From NCBI GenBank assembly GCA_002049455.2, contig KV918822.1, forward strand, positions 124,001 to 188,000: a stretch of DNA of 64,000 nt, in the 5' to 3' direction. Source of the DNA: Porphyra umbilicalis. Its lineage: Eukaryota > Rhodophyta > Bangiophyceae > Bangiales > Bangiaceae. A program made the translations under genes and the position numbers. Positions 23,101 to 33,312 of this stretch are shown here, piece by piece. How positions within the stretch are numbered: the first letter of the stretch is position 1; every line of letters starts with the position of its first letter. The notes below the pieces were generated by a model that did not search any database, was not told the DNA's origin, and was given only the letters and a program-made list of their open reading frames with translations.

Positions 23101-24392
23101 GGATTCAGTTTTTGACTGCAGAAACGGGCTCAGGGACCACATGACACCCTGGGAAACATAGGGGGAGCTTCTGACTATGCGAGCTGAAGCGGTCTCACCG
23201 GCCGACGGAGCACTTGTAGCCGGACGCTTCCCGTAAGCAGATGAAAATCGGACATAACTTTGGTCACACAAATGCGTTTGGACTGTTCTTGGGCGCGTTT
23301 GATAGGTCTCATTGAGAGCAACGTTTCGAGCATATCAGAGTTTGATGCCCCGTTTTCACAAAAGCAGCAGGTCGCCGTTTCAATGCTGTAGCGGTACACG
23401 AATGCACATGGCCACTAGTGCTCCGGACGTGCTCGGATTCAGTTTTTGACTGCAGAAACGGGCTCAGGGACCACATGGCACCCTGGGAAACATAGGGGGA
23501 GCTTCTGACTATGCGAGCTGAAGCGGTCTCACCGGCCGACGGAGCACTTGTAGCCGGACGCTTCCCGTAAGCAGATGAAAATCGGACATAACTTTGGTCA
23601 CACAAATGCGTTTGGACTGTTCTTGGGCGCGTTTGATAGGTCTCATTGAGAGCAACGTTTCGAGCATATCAGAGTTTGATGCCCCGTTTTCACAAAAGCA
23701 GCAGGTCGCCGTTTCAATGCTGTAGCGGTACACGAATGCACATGGCCACTAGTGCTCCGGACGTGCTCGGATTCAGTTTTTGACTGCAGAAACGGGCTCA
23801 GGGACCACATGGCTCCCTGGGAAACATAGGGGGAGCTTCTGACTATGCGAGCTGAAGCGGTCTCACCGGCCGCCGGAGCACTTGTAGCCGGACGCTTCCC
23901 GTAAGCAGATGAAAATCGGACATAACTTTGGTCACACAAATGCGTTTGGACTGTTCTTGGGCGCGTTTGATAGGTCTCATTGAGAGCAACGTTTCGAGCA
24001 TATCAGAGTTTGATGCCCCGTTTTCACAAAAGCAGCAGGTCGCCGTTTCAATGCTGTAGCGGTACACGAATGCACATGGCCACTAGTGCTCCGGACGTGC
24101 TCGGATTCAGTTTTTGACTGCAGAAACGGGCTCAGGGACCACATGGCTCCCTGGGAAACATAGGGGGAGCTTCTGACTATGCGAGCTGAAGCGGTCTCAC
24201 CGGCCGCCGGAGCACTCGTAGCCGGACGCTTCCCGTAAGCAGATGAAAATCGGACATAACTTTGGTCACACAAATGCGTTTGGACTGTTCTTGGGCGCGT
24301 TTGATAGGTCTCATTGAGAGCAACGTTGCGGGCATGTCAAAGTTTAATTCCCTGTTTACAAAAGCAGCATGTCGCCGTTTCAATGATTCGCC
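20109..24392. repeat. 334-bp satellite array, about 12.8 copies
   Basis: Thirteen head-to-tail units at a strict 334 bp period (marker positions 20169, 20503, 20837 ... 24177). Copies differ by a few recurrent variants: GACGGA/GCCGGA, CACCCTGGG/CTCCCTGGG, TTCTTGGG/TCCTTGGG and TTCGAGCATATC/TGCGGGCATGGC. These are shuffled between units, as expected from unequal exchange or gene conversion. Each unit holds a 74- and a 98-codon minus ORF. The period is not a multiple of three and the main variant changes amino acids (DMLE to AMPA), so I treat it as non-coding. The last copy is the most diverged. GC content is clearly lower than in the flanks. Confidence 0.93.
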
Positions 24393-25022
24393 CACGCGGG
24401 GTGACCGCAGCGTCACCGCGCGATTGCCGTCGCCGCCGCCGCCGCCTTCGTCGCATGACAGCATCGGCTTGGCGGCGTCGACGCGGGCGGTTCGGCGGCA
24501 GCGACGACGGCGGTGACGACGGCGGCGGCAAGGGCGGAGAGTCTTCGGCCCAGTCGGCCCTGTCGGCGGCGGCGCGCGGCGGCCGCAAGGGTTCATCGCC
24601 GGCGTGGCGGGGGGGGGGGGCGATGGTGGCGTGTTTGGTGGCGGCATTGGCGGTTGTCGCTGGGAGTTGAGCACCCTCGCGGCCATCGCGCGGGGATGAC
24701 GACCCACGAGGTGGCGGGGCGCGGCGGACATGGCGCCGCCCGCGCGGGGCGAGCTGCCGTAAGGGTGGTGCGTCCCCGGGGGGGGGGGGGGGGGCGCGCG
24801 GTTCGCGGGTGGGGCGGCAGCACGGGCGGGGGCCGCTGGGGGTGGAGCACCCCCGCGGCCACCGCGGGGGGATGCCGACCCCCGCGGTGGTGCGGGGAGT
24901 CGGGATCGGCGCTGCGCCGGCAGCGGCCGCGCCGACAGCCGTGGCGCCGCCCGCGCGGCGTCAACGGCGGCGGCAAGGGCGGGGAGCAGTCGGCGCCCTC
25001 GGCGGCGCGGCGCGGCGGCGGC
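24393..25022. other. GC-rich low-complexity region
   Basis: Long open frames exist on both strands but with Arg/Gly/Ala-biased composition and no domain, so none is called. Hairpin-forming CCCCGCGG...CCGCGGGG words recur (near 24850-24890). Confidence 0.45.
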
Positions 25023-25790
25023 AAGGGTGGAGTGTCGGTGGGGGGGTGTGCGTGCGTGCGGTCGGTGGGTGGGTCGGTCGCACGGGCAGCGACCGCGGGG
25101 GTTGCATCACCCCCGCGGCCACGGCGGGGGGCTGACGACCCCCGCGGTGGCGGGGCGCGGCCGGAGCGGCGGCGCGCTCCTCGCCGCCGCGCCGGCACAC
25201 GCCGCGGCGCCCGCGTGGCGTCACCATGGTGCGGCCGCACGATGACCGCCGCCGCCGCCACCGCCACGGCCGCAGTGCGACAACACCGCGGCGGCGGCGA
25301 CGACGCCCGCGGCTCGGCGGTGGCGACAAGGGCGGCGGCAAGGGTGGGGAGCAGTCGGCGCCCTCGGCGGCGCGGCGCGGCGGCGGCAAGGGTGGAGTGT
25401 CGGTGGGGGGGTGTGCGTGCGTGCGGTCGGTGGGTGGGTCGGTCGCACGGGCAGCGACCGCGGGGGTTGCATCACCCCCGCGGCCACGGCGGGGGGCTGA
25501 CGACCCCCGCGGTGTCGGGGCGCGGCCGGAGCGGCGGCGCGCTCCTCGCCGCCGCGCCGGCACACGCCGCGGCGCCCGCGTGGCGTCACCATGGCGCGGC
25601 CGCACGATGACCGCCGCCGCCGCCACCGCCACGGCCGCAGTGCGACAACACCGCGGCGGCGGCGACGACGCCCGCGGCTCGGCGGTGGCGACAAGGGCGG
25701 CGGCAAGGGTGGGGAGCAGTCGGCGCCCTCGGCGGCGCGGCGCGGCGGCGGCAAGGGTGGAGTGTCGGTGGGGGGGGGTTGGTGCGCGCG
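25023..25790. repeat. 365-bp tandem duplication with GC hairpins
   Basis: Units start at 25023, 25388 and (partial) 25753 and are nearly identical. Each full unit contains a strong inverted repeat, CCGCGGGGGT, six bases, then ACCCCCGCGG, followed by a second similar stem. No coding call. Confidence 0.8.
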
Positions 25791-25924
25791 GTCGTTGGGT
25801 GGGTCGGTGGCACGTGCGGCAACGTCGGCGACGGCGGCAGTAGCAGGGCGTCGCTGGGCGTCCGTCGCGTATGAGTGTGGGCTCTGTGCGGGTGAACAAA
25901 CAACAGGTGTGTAAAAATCTATTT

Positions 25925-26932
25925 CTAGTCAATTATCTCCTTGGCCGGGTAGGTCTTGTCGCGCCACTCGGTGCTGATGGGCTCATCAGCCAGCCGTAAG
26001 TAGGCATGCACGCGGCGGTCGAGGTCGTCTGCGGACATGTTCTCCACGCCGCGGTGGATTGCGTCCCCTCGAAAAAGGATGATACACCCCTTCTTGACGT
26101 GCACACGCTCCACCTCAGACCGATACACAATAGACATGAGCTCCCCGTTAGTCGAATCATCACAAAACCTCCTCGGCCAGGTGTCTAGGAAGGCGGTGTC
26201 GTCAATCGCCATGACGACGCCCAGCGTGCGCGGGGGGGTACCGACATCCTTCTTTTCCGCATCGTCGCCATGCGGCATTTGCCGTTCCGCGCCTGGCAAT
26301 GAAACCAGAATCTTTGGCTCGGATGCGACATACCGCCGACCATACACGTAAAACATCAGGTCACACAGCCGCTCAAGACGGGCCACTACGACTCGTGTAG
26401 CCGCCCAGGTAGCCTTCATCACCGCCTGGCGCCGCTTGAGGTCTGCGCCTGGCCCCCGCATCTCGGATACGGGCTGGGTGTTGAAGATGGCCACTGTGTT
26501 CTCCTCGTTGAAGCGCTCAGCGGCCTTCTCCGTCAGGGCGGCATCATGGTCGTTGATGAAGTTGGCCAGCGTCAGGACGCCTGCGCCTCCCGGCCTGGCC
26601 AGGCTGGCCTCGACCTCCGAGTGGAGCACTCGTGCGGACGACCCAAGGAAGTCGATGTGCGGCACGCCGACACGCCCCTCCATCAATATCTCAACTTCCG
26701 TCTCGACCATCTCGGTCGCGTCCACGGGCGGCGGCGCAACCGGCGTCGTCGCGAAAGGCAAAGTAGCCTCCCCCTCCGGCATCGTATGTTGAGCGGCCAT
26801 GGCGACCGTGCCATCTGCCGGCGGCGACGCCGCTGCCGCCGCCGGCGCCCCCGCTGCCGCCTTTGCCGCTGCCACCTTCTTCCGCTGCAGGCTACGCAGC
26901 TTCTTGGAGCGTGTTCCCCGTTTGGAAGGCAT
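25925..26932 (-). CDS. Putative 2OG-Fe(II) dioxygenase-like protein
   Basis: A 335-residue intact frame from the ATG at 26930-26932 to a TAG. The N-terminus is lysine-rich (MPSKRGTRSKKLRSLQRKK, possible nuclear signal), followed by an Ala/Pro linker. The C-terminal third shows a double-stranded beta-helix oxygenase pattern: QMPHGDD (HxD at 221-223), then GCIILFRGDAIHRGVEN with a distal His at 293, then RRVHAYL (Arg 306/307). These fit the two His, one Asp and the 2-oxoglutarate-binding Arg. The substrate is unknown. It could belong to the algal/phage-type oxygenases or, less surely, to TET/JBP-like enzymes; no DNA-base specificity is visible. The gene is undamaged, with a 109 bp repeat array upstream of its start. 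Confidence 0.65.
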   Translation of the reverse strand: MPSKRGTRSKKLRSLQRKKVAAAKAAAGAPAAAAASPPADGTVAMAAQHTMPEGEATLPFATTPVAPPPVDATEMVETEVEILMEGRVGVPHIDFLGSSARVLHSEVEASLARPGGAGVLTLANFINDHDAALTEKAAERFNEENTVAIFNTQPVSEMRGPGADLKRRQAVMKATWAATRVVVARLERLCDLMFYVYGRRYVASEPKILVSLPGAERQMPHGDDAEKKDVGTPPRTLGVVMAIDDTAFLDTWPRRFCDDSTNGELMSIVYRSEVERVHVKKGCIILFRGDAIHRGVENMSADDLDRRVHAYLRLADEPISTEWRDKTYPAKEIID

Positions 26933-27352
26933 GGGGATGGGGTAGTGTGGTAACGGGGAAGGGAAGAGAAGGGTTGAGGGAGGACGGGATGGGGGACACC
27001 CGATCAACGGGGGGTGCGTTTGGGAGCATGCGACGAAGACGGTGGGGAAGAGGAACTGTGGCTCCGACGCGTCGACGGCGCCACCGTCTCAATCGGATCG
27101 GATCCATCCACAATTGCGCAATTGACAATGTGAAGAGCAGTTGAATGCAGGCGGATCCCAGTCATGTCGACACGCGTCAAAATCTGGGGAGGTTCGAATG
27201 CCGCCATTGGGACTTCAGGCCGTCTCTCCAATGTAGTTTGCCAAACAGTCGTGGATCTTCCAGCTCCGCGTTCTCGACGCGCAGTGTTCCAATGTGTCCG
27301 TCGTCGCAGCCTCATTGCTGCCATCACCGCGCTTGACGAGTTCGTTCGTGCG
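26933..27352. promoter_or_regulatory. Upstream region of the oxygenase-like gene
   Basis: Upstream of a minus-strand gene, so it likely contains its promoter. No convincing ORF or motif is seen. Confidence 0.35.
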
Positions 27353-27900
27353 CGGCTGCCGACTGCTCTGCGCGCCCGAAAGGGCGCTGGATGCGTACGC
27401 TGCCGCACACGACGGCAATGCTCTGCCTACTTGATTTGCACGGGAGGCGTTCGCTCGTGTGCGGCTGCCGACTGCTCTGCGCGCCCGAAAGGGCGCTGGA
27501 TGCGTACGCTGCCGCACACGACGGCAATGCTCTGCCTACTTGATTTGCACGGGAGGCGTTCGCTCGTGTGCGGCTGCCGACTGCTCTGCGCGCCCGAAAG
27601 GGCGCTGGATGCGTACGCTGCCGCACACGACGGCAATGCTCTGCCTACTTGATTTGCACGGGAGGCGTTCGCTCGTGTGCGGCTGCCGACTGCTCTGCGC
27701 GCCCGAAAGGGCGCTGGATGCGTACGCTGCCGCACACGACCGCACTGCTCTGCCTACTTGATTTGAGCAGGAGGCGTTCGCTCGTGTGCGGCTGCCGACT
27801 GCTCTGCGCGCCCGAAAGGGCGCTGGATGCGTACGCTGCCGCACACGACCGCACTGCTCTGCCTGACTGCGCTGCGAGCCGGAAAGGGCGCTGGATGAGT
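27353..27900. repeat. 109-bp tandem repeat, five copies, each with a GAAA hairpin
   Basis: Units begin CGGCTGCCGACTGCTCTG at 27353, 27462, 27571, 27680 and 27789; the last runs into divergent sequence. Each contains a perfect 6 bp stem GCGCCC-GAAA-GGGCGC. Variants (GGCAAT/CGCACT, TTGCACG/TTGAGCA) separate the first three copies from the last two. Confidence 0.9.
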
Positions 27901-28129
27901 AAGCTGTCGCATACGAGTGGATTTCTATGGGTCTCCCTAAGGTGCTGATGCGTACGTAGCTCACCGTGGTGGGGAGAGATGTGATGTGGACCATTTTGTT
28001 TTATGCTGACCTCACCACATGTTTCGCACCTGCTGCTCCACGAGCCCTCTTTTCTGCTGCTCTTTCCTTTTATTGTACTCGTACTTCCTCTACTCTTAAC
28101 CCGTTTTTACCCATCAGCACGCGGCCGAC

Positions 28130-28612
28130 GTGCACGCCGGCGGCGACGCGGCGTCCGACGTGGCGGAAGCAGCTGCAGCGGCGGTGGCGGCGGCGGCTGC
28201 CGCCGCCGCTGCCACCGCCGCGGCGGGCGGCGACGCGGCGGTGGCGTCGACGACGCAATCGGCGGCGGTCGCCGAGGCGGCGGCCGAGGCCGACGCGGAC
28301 GCGGCCGCGTTGGCGGCGGCAGCTTCGGCCGACGCGGCGACCGCCCACCGGGAGGTGCACGCGGCGGCGGCGGCGGCGGCGGCCGCTGCCGTCGTGTTGT
28401 TGCCCGTCGCGGCGGCGGCGGAGGCGCCCAAGATGGACACCCTCGGCGGCGGTCCAGAGGTGGAGGCTGCGGCGGGGGGGGAGGCGGAGCGAACGCCGGA
28501 GGGGGGGGGGATCGACGTGGAGAGCGAATCGGGGGTGACAAAGGTAGCGGTAGCCCACCGCCATCGATCAAGTCAGCCTCTGAGCCCCTGCCGCCGCCGT
28601 CGTAGTGTGTAG
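28130..28612 (+). CDS. Alanine-rich hypothetical protein
   Basis: A frame of about 160 codons. The first half is almost all Ala/Asp/Glu (ASDVAEAAAAAVAAAAAA), then EAPKMDTLGGGPEVEAA and a less biased end. Alternative frames give Arg- or Gly-rich products, so the Ala/acidic reading is the most protein-like, but composition alone supports it. It lies beside the split transposase and may belong to that element. Sequence from 27901 to 28129 and from 28613 to 29219 shows no gene. Confidence 0.3.
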   Translation: MHAGGDAASDVAEAAAAAVAAAAAAAAATAAAGGDAAVASTTQSAAVAEAAAEADADAAALAAAASADAATAHREVHAAAAAAAAAAVVLLPVAAAAEAPKMDTLGGGPEVEAAAGGEAERTPEGGGIDVESESGVTKVAVAHRHRSSQPLSPCRRRRSV

Positions 28613-29219
28613 CCGCTCCCCCCCCCGCCAGAAGAACCGTGGATAGTACACCACTGGAGGCGCGCCCAACTACTGGCAACGGCGTAGAACGATAAGCACG
28701 CCACGCCTCTCGCGCGATGCGCGCGTCGGCGCCCGTCGAGAGTGCCAGCCACCCTACCAACCGGCTACTTGTATTCGGCCGCGCGAGCCGCCCAGCGGCG
28801 CGGCCGCGCGGCGACCTCCCCGGCGGCCTTGCGGACCGCCACGATCTTGCCGCCATCACCAATCGCCCCTGCCGTTGGTCGCGTCAGGGCTGGGCCGCCA
28901 CCTCTGTCGGCCGACCCGACCACGTCACTGGCACGGGCGATGGCGACGGGCCACACGGCGGTTGAGCTGTGCCCACAGCGCCGGGGGTCTGGAGCGCACG
29001 CCGAAACAACCACCTGGTCAATCGCACCGTGAAGCAGCACTGGAGCTTCTGGCCGCCGTCGAGCGTCGCACCCAGAGGTCACAACGGGGGGTGCCTCTGA
29101 TAGACACCAGCGCCGTGCTTTCCGTACCACCTGGGCGGGAGGACGTTTACTGACTCGCCGCCTACGCATCTTACTGCATTGCATGTGGGTGCTGCCTGTA
29201 GCTCGTTGCCTACGCCACG

Positions 29220-29615
29220 GTGCACCGCCATCACACCCCAGGCGGGCCGCCACCTCGTCCGTTAGCAGCCATATTGGCCGACACACTGCGGCGCGCTGCT
29301 GAGGCAGCCTCGGCCGCGTCAGCCGAGATGGCCGCGCAGTCGCGGCCTCCCCTCTCAACTTTCGAGCATGGTGCAGACGCTGCAGGTGTAGGTAACCATC
29401 AAGGCGGCGGGCGGGGTGAGGGCCGCACTGAGGTCGTCGAGCTCAAGTCCGCTGCCGACACCTGCGGAGAGCTTGTGGAGAGAACCTAGAGCCGCGTGGA
29501 GATGGTCGTCGAGGTGGAGTACAAGAGGGTCTTCCCGGAGCTGACCAAGACTTCGACGGGCGGCCCGTCAGCCGTCGCCGGAGAGCGCGCCCGTCCTGGG
29601 GTAGGCATAGATTGA
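29220..29615 (+). pseudogene. Hypothetical coding remnant with in-frame TAG
   Basis: One frame encodes ADTLRRAAEAASAASAEMAA, a Gly-rich linker and TEVVELKSAADTCGELVERT. It then has a TAG at 29487-29489 and continues as SRVEMVVEVEYKRVFPELTK to a TGA at 29613-29615. The sequence is protein-like on both sides of the TAG. The first ATG in frame is at 29325. Family unknown. It lies just beyond the 3' end of the transposase N-terminal ORF, on the opposite strand. Confidence 0.3.
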
Positions 29616-29814
29616 TGCTGCAACTGCGTGAGGGTGCGCGGGAAGGGGATAATAGTGTCGGAGGTGGAATAGGGGACCGTGCTTTTCCGGGTAGTATTGG
29701 TGGTGGCGGTCTGCACGAGCATAGACAGGGGGCCTCGAGCAGTTTGGAGTGGCGATTCGGAGGGACGCTAAGGTCGCATTTGTGACTGTGCATGTTTCCA
29801 GCATTGGGGTCTCT

Positions 29815-31920
29815 TTATTGTTCACCCGCTGTAGCAGCCCGCTCAGCCACGGCCTTGCAGACGCTGCGGGTACGTGCAGTTGTACGTACAAGCTTCGCCA
29901 GGTTGCTGGCGCCCTCGAGACCGTAGCGACACCCAGGCGCACCAGAGAGACGATAAGCGCACATTGTACATGGGCTGTTGGCGCCGTGGCCCATGAGCTT
30001 GCTGGTCTTGGCCACCTGCAGGTAGTCACCCACGTAAAAGCAAACATCAGCAAACACCCGAATGTCTGTCCCGTCGGCACCCGTCATCAACCAGCCGTCT
30101 GTCGCCCCCGCGCGCAAGACGGGGGTAATGGCTTCCAAAACCACGTCCGAGTCGACGTCTGGTGGAGTGGCTGCCAACGTGCGCACGGAATGGCTACTGC
30201 GGCGGTGTCGGAAAAGCCACGACAGGTAACTCATATAGACACCACCCAAAGAGACCTCCTTCCCCAGCCGAGCACGGAGATCGTCGGAGAAGAAACACAG
30301 GCAGACAACGAGAAAAGCAACCCCATCACGTGTGCCCGACAGGAGGCGGCGCGGCCTACTTGGAAGAGCGCCAGCAGACTTTGACCCACCCACACCCGAG
30401 TCCTCCGCGTCTCCCGTACGCTTCTCCTCATTGGTTCCAGTCGGAGCGCGCTGTACACCTTCTCGGCAGCTTGTAGCACCAGCCGAAACGTCGTCCGCTC
30501 GAATTTGAAGAGCCGCCGCTCGCGCGTGAGCGTCATGCCCCCCACCGTTCGCCTGCCCACTGCCGTCCGTCGCCGCCTGCCCCATACTGCCGGCAGCCAC
30601 TTGGTCATCGCCACGTCCGTTGCGCTGCGGATGTACATCGTACTCGTGGTGGCGCAGTGAATGGATGGGGGCGGCCTCACCGTCGTCTGTCAACCAAGAC
30701 AACGGGTGGAGGGTGGCGGCGTGCCAGTGGCGGGCCACAATGTCGGCCGGACCCCCGTCTGCCACTCCACACCGCACCAAAAAGTCGCCAGCATGGTGGC
30801 CGTCGTCAGGCGCAAGCCCACTTGTCGAGCCGACGAAAAATGCATCGTCGACGACTACACCGTTCACGACGCGGCCGCCCCCCAGGTCGACGTCGAGCCG
30901 GTCACCCACAACAATGGAGACGCCGGCCAACACAAATCGGGGCACCGTTTGGCCGCCCAGTAGGACGGTGGAGCGATCTTGGAAGAGCGGCGAGTCGACA
31001 AACTCGGGGTGAAGCTCCCTGTCGAGGTCCGTCCGGGCGTCCGCCTCCTTGAACAACGCAAAGGTGCGCTCAAACTGCAAGTCGCGGCGGATGTGCTCGC
31101 TCGGCTTGACGTAGTTGACCTCCACCAGCCCGTCTTTGCCGTCCTGCGGCGCCCAACAGGTGCTCGTCTGCAGCATCCACTTGCGCTCAATGGTGGGGGA
31201 GATCTCGTAGCGGATGGTGTTGATGGACGGGAGCTTGACGGGGGACGCGATGTTAAACGCCGCGCGTGTCACCTCGTACTGCTGCTGCGTGATGTGATCC
31301 TGCCCGCGCAGCAGCAAGTAAGCGTACAGGTGCTCGACGCAGGTGAAAGGGTTGGTCACTGCGGCACTAACACCGGCTGGCACGTCGGATGGTGGGGGCA
31401 GGACGCCGTCGATGGTGTCCTCATCTCTCCCATCACCCGCAGCGATGACGCTATGGCCGAAGTTCGCCCCGTCGGCGTCCGCGGATTGACGGGAGGTCTC
31501 GTCCCCACCGGTCTCCTCATCCGACGTCATGGAGGTGATCATCTCCTCTTGCAGGACAAACTCCTCGTCGTCCGACGTGGGGCAGTCCGTTTGCTTCAGT
31601 CCCCGCCCATACAGGAATTCCGCGGCGGCAGCGTCCTCTGCTTGCCTGGCTGCCAGCTGCTCCAGGACGTCGCCATCCTCGCTGCCGTCCCGACATTGAA
31701 GAGGAAGGCCATCGACCACAGCCGCCCCAACCCCTTCACCGCCCCCAATGACGCCACCGTCCGTTGGCAGCACACCTCCGTCGACGGCCGCCGCCACATC
31801 GTCAGATGCTAGCTTAGCATCAGCATGTTGCTGCTCTGCGTCGTGCTGACCGGCTCCACCACCCGTCCCGCAGTGGAGCGCTATGGTAGAGTCCCCCACC
31901 AAAGCAGATCGTAGAGCCAC
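29815..31920 (-). CDS. Transposase N-terminal part, tnp2/EnSpm-CACTA-like
   Basis: A 701-residue frame. Residues about 200-420 are a mixed structured region beginning CVEHLYAYLLLRGQDHITQQ. The C-terminal 120 residues contain FADVCFYVGDYLQVAK, then SKLMGH, CTMCAY and RTTARTRSVCKAVAE. The D...GH...CxxC pattern is that of the central tnp2-type transposase domain of EnSpm/CACTA-related elements. The frame ends in TAA, which itself forms part of an AATAAA on the minus strand. In the family the protein normally continues into a C-terminal region, and here that part is a separate ORF at 34918-36387. The two pieces are in reverse order on the strand. DNA-transposition function is inferred; family assignment is by motif only. 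Confidence 0.6.
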   Translation of the reverse strand: MALRSALVGDSTIALHCGTGGGAGQHDAEQQHADAKLASDDVAAAVDGGVLPTDGGVIGGGEGVGAAVVDGLPLQCRDGSEDGDVLEQLAARQAEDAAAAEFLYGRGLKQTDCPTSDDEEFVLQEEMITSMTSDEETGGDETSRQSADADGANFGHSVIAAGDGRDEDTIDGVLPPPSDVPAGVSAAVTNPFTCVEHLYAYLLLRGQDHITQQQYEVTRAAFNIASPVKLPSINTIRYEISPTIERKWMLQTSTCWAPQDGKDGLVEVNYVKPSEHIRRDLQFERTFALFKEADARTDLDRELHPEFVDSPLFQDRSTVLLGGQTVPRFVLAGVSIVVGDRLDVDLGGGRVVNGVVVDDAFFVGSTSGLAPDDGHHAGDFLVRCGVADGGPADIVARHWHAATLHPLSWLTDDGEAAPIHSLRHHEYDVHPQRNGRGDDQVAAGSMGQAATDGSGQANGGGHDAHARAAALQIRADDVSAGATSCREGVQRAPTGTNEEKRTGDAEDSGVGGSKSAGALPSRPRRLLSGTRDGVAFLVVCLCFFSDDLRARLGKEVSLGGVYMSYLSWLFRHRRSSHSVRTLAATPPDVDSDVVLEAITPVLRAGATDGWLMTGADGTDIRVFADVCFYVGDYLQVAKTSKLMGHGANSPCTMCAYRLSGAPGCRYGLEGASNLAKLVRTTARTRSVCKAVAERAATAGEQ

Positions 31921-33312
31921 GGCAGGTTGTCCTCCATAGACGCCACTAAAAACGGCGCGCGCACCACTGCCACTTCGACGAACAGCAGCTCACTGTGACC
32001 GGCGAGAGGGAGTGGCGCGCTCTCCATCTCCACCAACAGCAAGGGCGCGACCCATGACCAAACTTGTCCAGGTGAGAGACACGGGGGGATCGGGTACACC
32101 CAGGACCGTCCCGCGTGGGAAACGGTGCCAGTGTGGCGGCAAGCCCCCCACGCTCGGCACAGCGTCCGCGCGCGTCTATAAGCTGATCTCGCCCGCGACG
32201 ACGACCGCCGCCGCGTCAGCCGCTTCCACTGCTGTCCCGCAGTCGCTGCGCGGGCCTCAATCCCACCCGGCGCTCGGGTCGGCGGCGAACGCCAAGAGCA
32301 GCGGTTGTGTCCGTGGGACCGCCGCAGGGTCGCCGCCACTTCCGCCGCCGCCCGCCCGCGACGAGCGCGTACGGTACGCCTTGGAACCCCCGCCCGCACT
32401 CCCACGCGTCTCCCGCAGCTGTTGCCCCGCCCCCCGTGCCCTCGAAGGGGTGCGACACCGCCGTCAACGTGGCGCCCCGACCGGGGCGTCTGTAGTAGCC
32501 CGCACGGTGGAAACGATGGTGGATGGTTTGAAGCGGTGCAACCAAATGCAGTGGCAGGCGACGGTCGGGCGGGCGATCCAAGAACGTCCTTGGTGGCCAG
32601 CCAGGTGGCCGGGTGGCCACCTCGAATCCGTCGGCTTGCGGCTGTTCGGGTGGGCAGCTGGGGCAGCGAGAGCGACACCGCGGCGAGCCGGCGAGCAGGT
32701 TCGGGCGACAGGCGCCTGAGCGTTCGCTGCTCGGGTGTGTAGAGGAGCGCGTGCCGCGGCGCTGCAAGCAGGCGCGCAGGGGGAGAGCCCCGTGACTGTA
32801 TCTACAGGCCGTCGGGCGTTGGCCGCGGGGAACAGTCGACCGGCGGGACGGTGTACAGGCCGGCTCCTTTGAATTTGAATGGGCACCTTATGCGACCTGG
32901 AAGCCCGCTTAGATTCCACCAATAGGCTGCGCTGGCTTCATTCGGGCATGCCTGCTCCGACGCCACTCAACGAGCGGCAGCGGCGAGCAGTCGCTCTCGA
33001 CGCCACATCCGCCGCCGCTGTCTTGGCGTGCAGGTACACCACCCCTACGGTCGGGCGCGACGCGGTGGTGGCGGCGAGGGCGCCTGCCGACACTACCTGC
33101 GGCCGGCCGTCTGCCGTGAGGAAGACGCCCAACGTCCGCCCCGCGGCGGGGGTGGGGGCACCTCGGTCGCGGCTTGGCGGAGCCAGCCGCGACCGCCGCC
33201 AGCAAGCCTCACTGTCGGCCACGACCATCGCCACGTCCGCGCTGCCGGAAAGGGCTTCGCGGAGGCGCCCGCGGCCTTCCGTCGGCCTGCCGCACCCCCC
33301 CCTACCGCTGAG
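31921..33312. promoter_or_regulatory. Divergent spacer between transposon ORFs
   Basis: Separates the minus-strand transposase N-part from the plus-strand ORF at 33313, so it probably holds both promoters. Frames exist on both strands but none is convincing. An in-frame upstream extension of the transposase could not be supported. Confidence 0.4.

Noticed and set aside
20169-24273. Repeated 74- and 98-codon ORFs in the satellite
   Set aside because: The 334 bp period breaks frame, and variants between copies are non-synonymous. Most likely non-coding.
27353-27900. CRISPR-like array
   Set aside because: Direct repeats without distinct spacers, in eukaryotic-type DNA; a simple tandem repeat.
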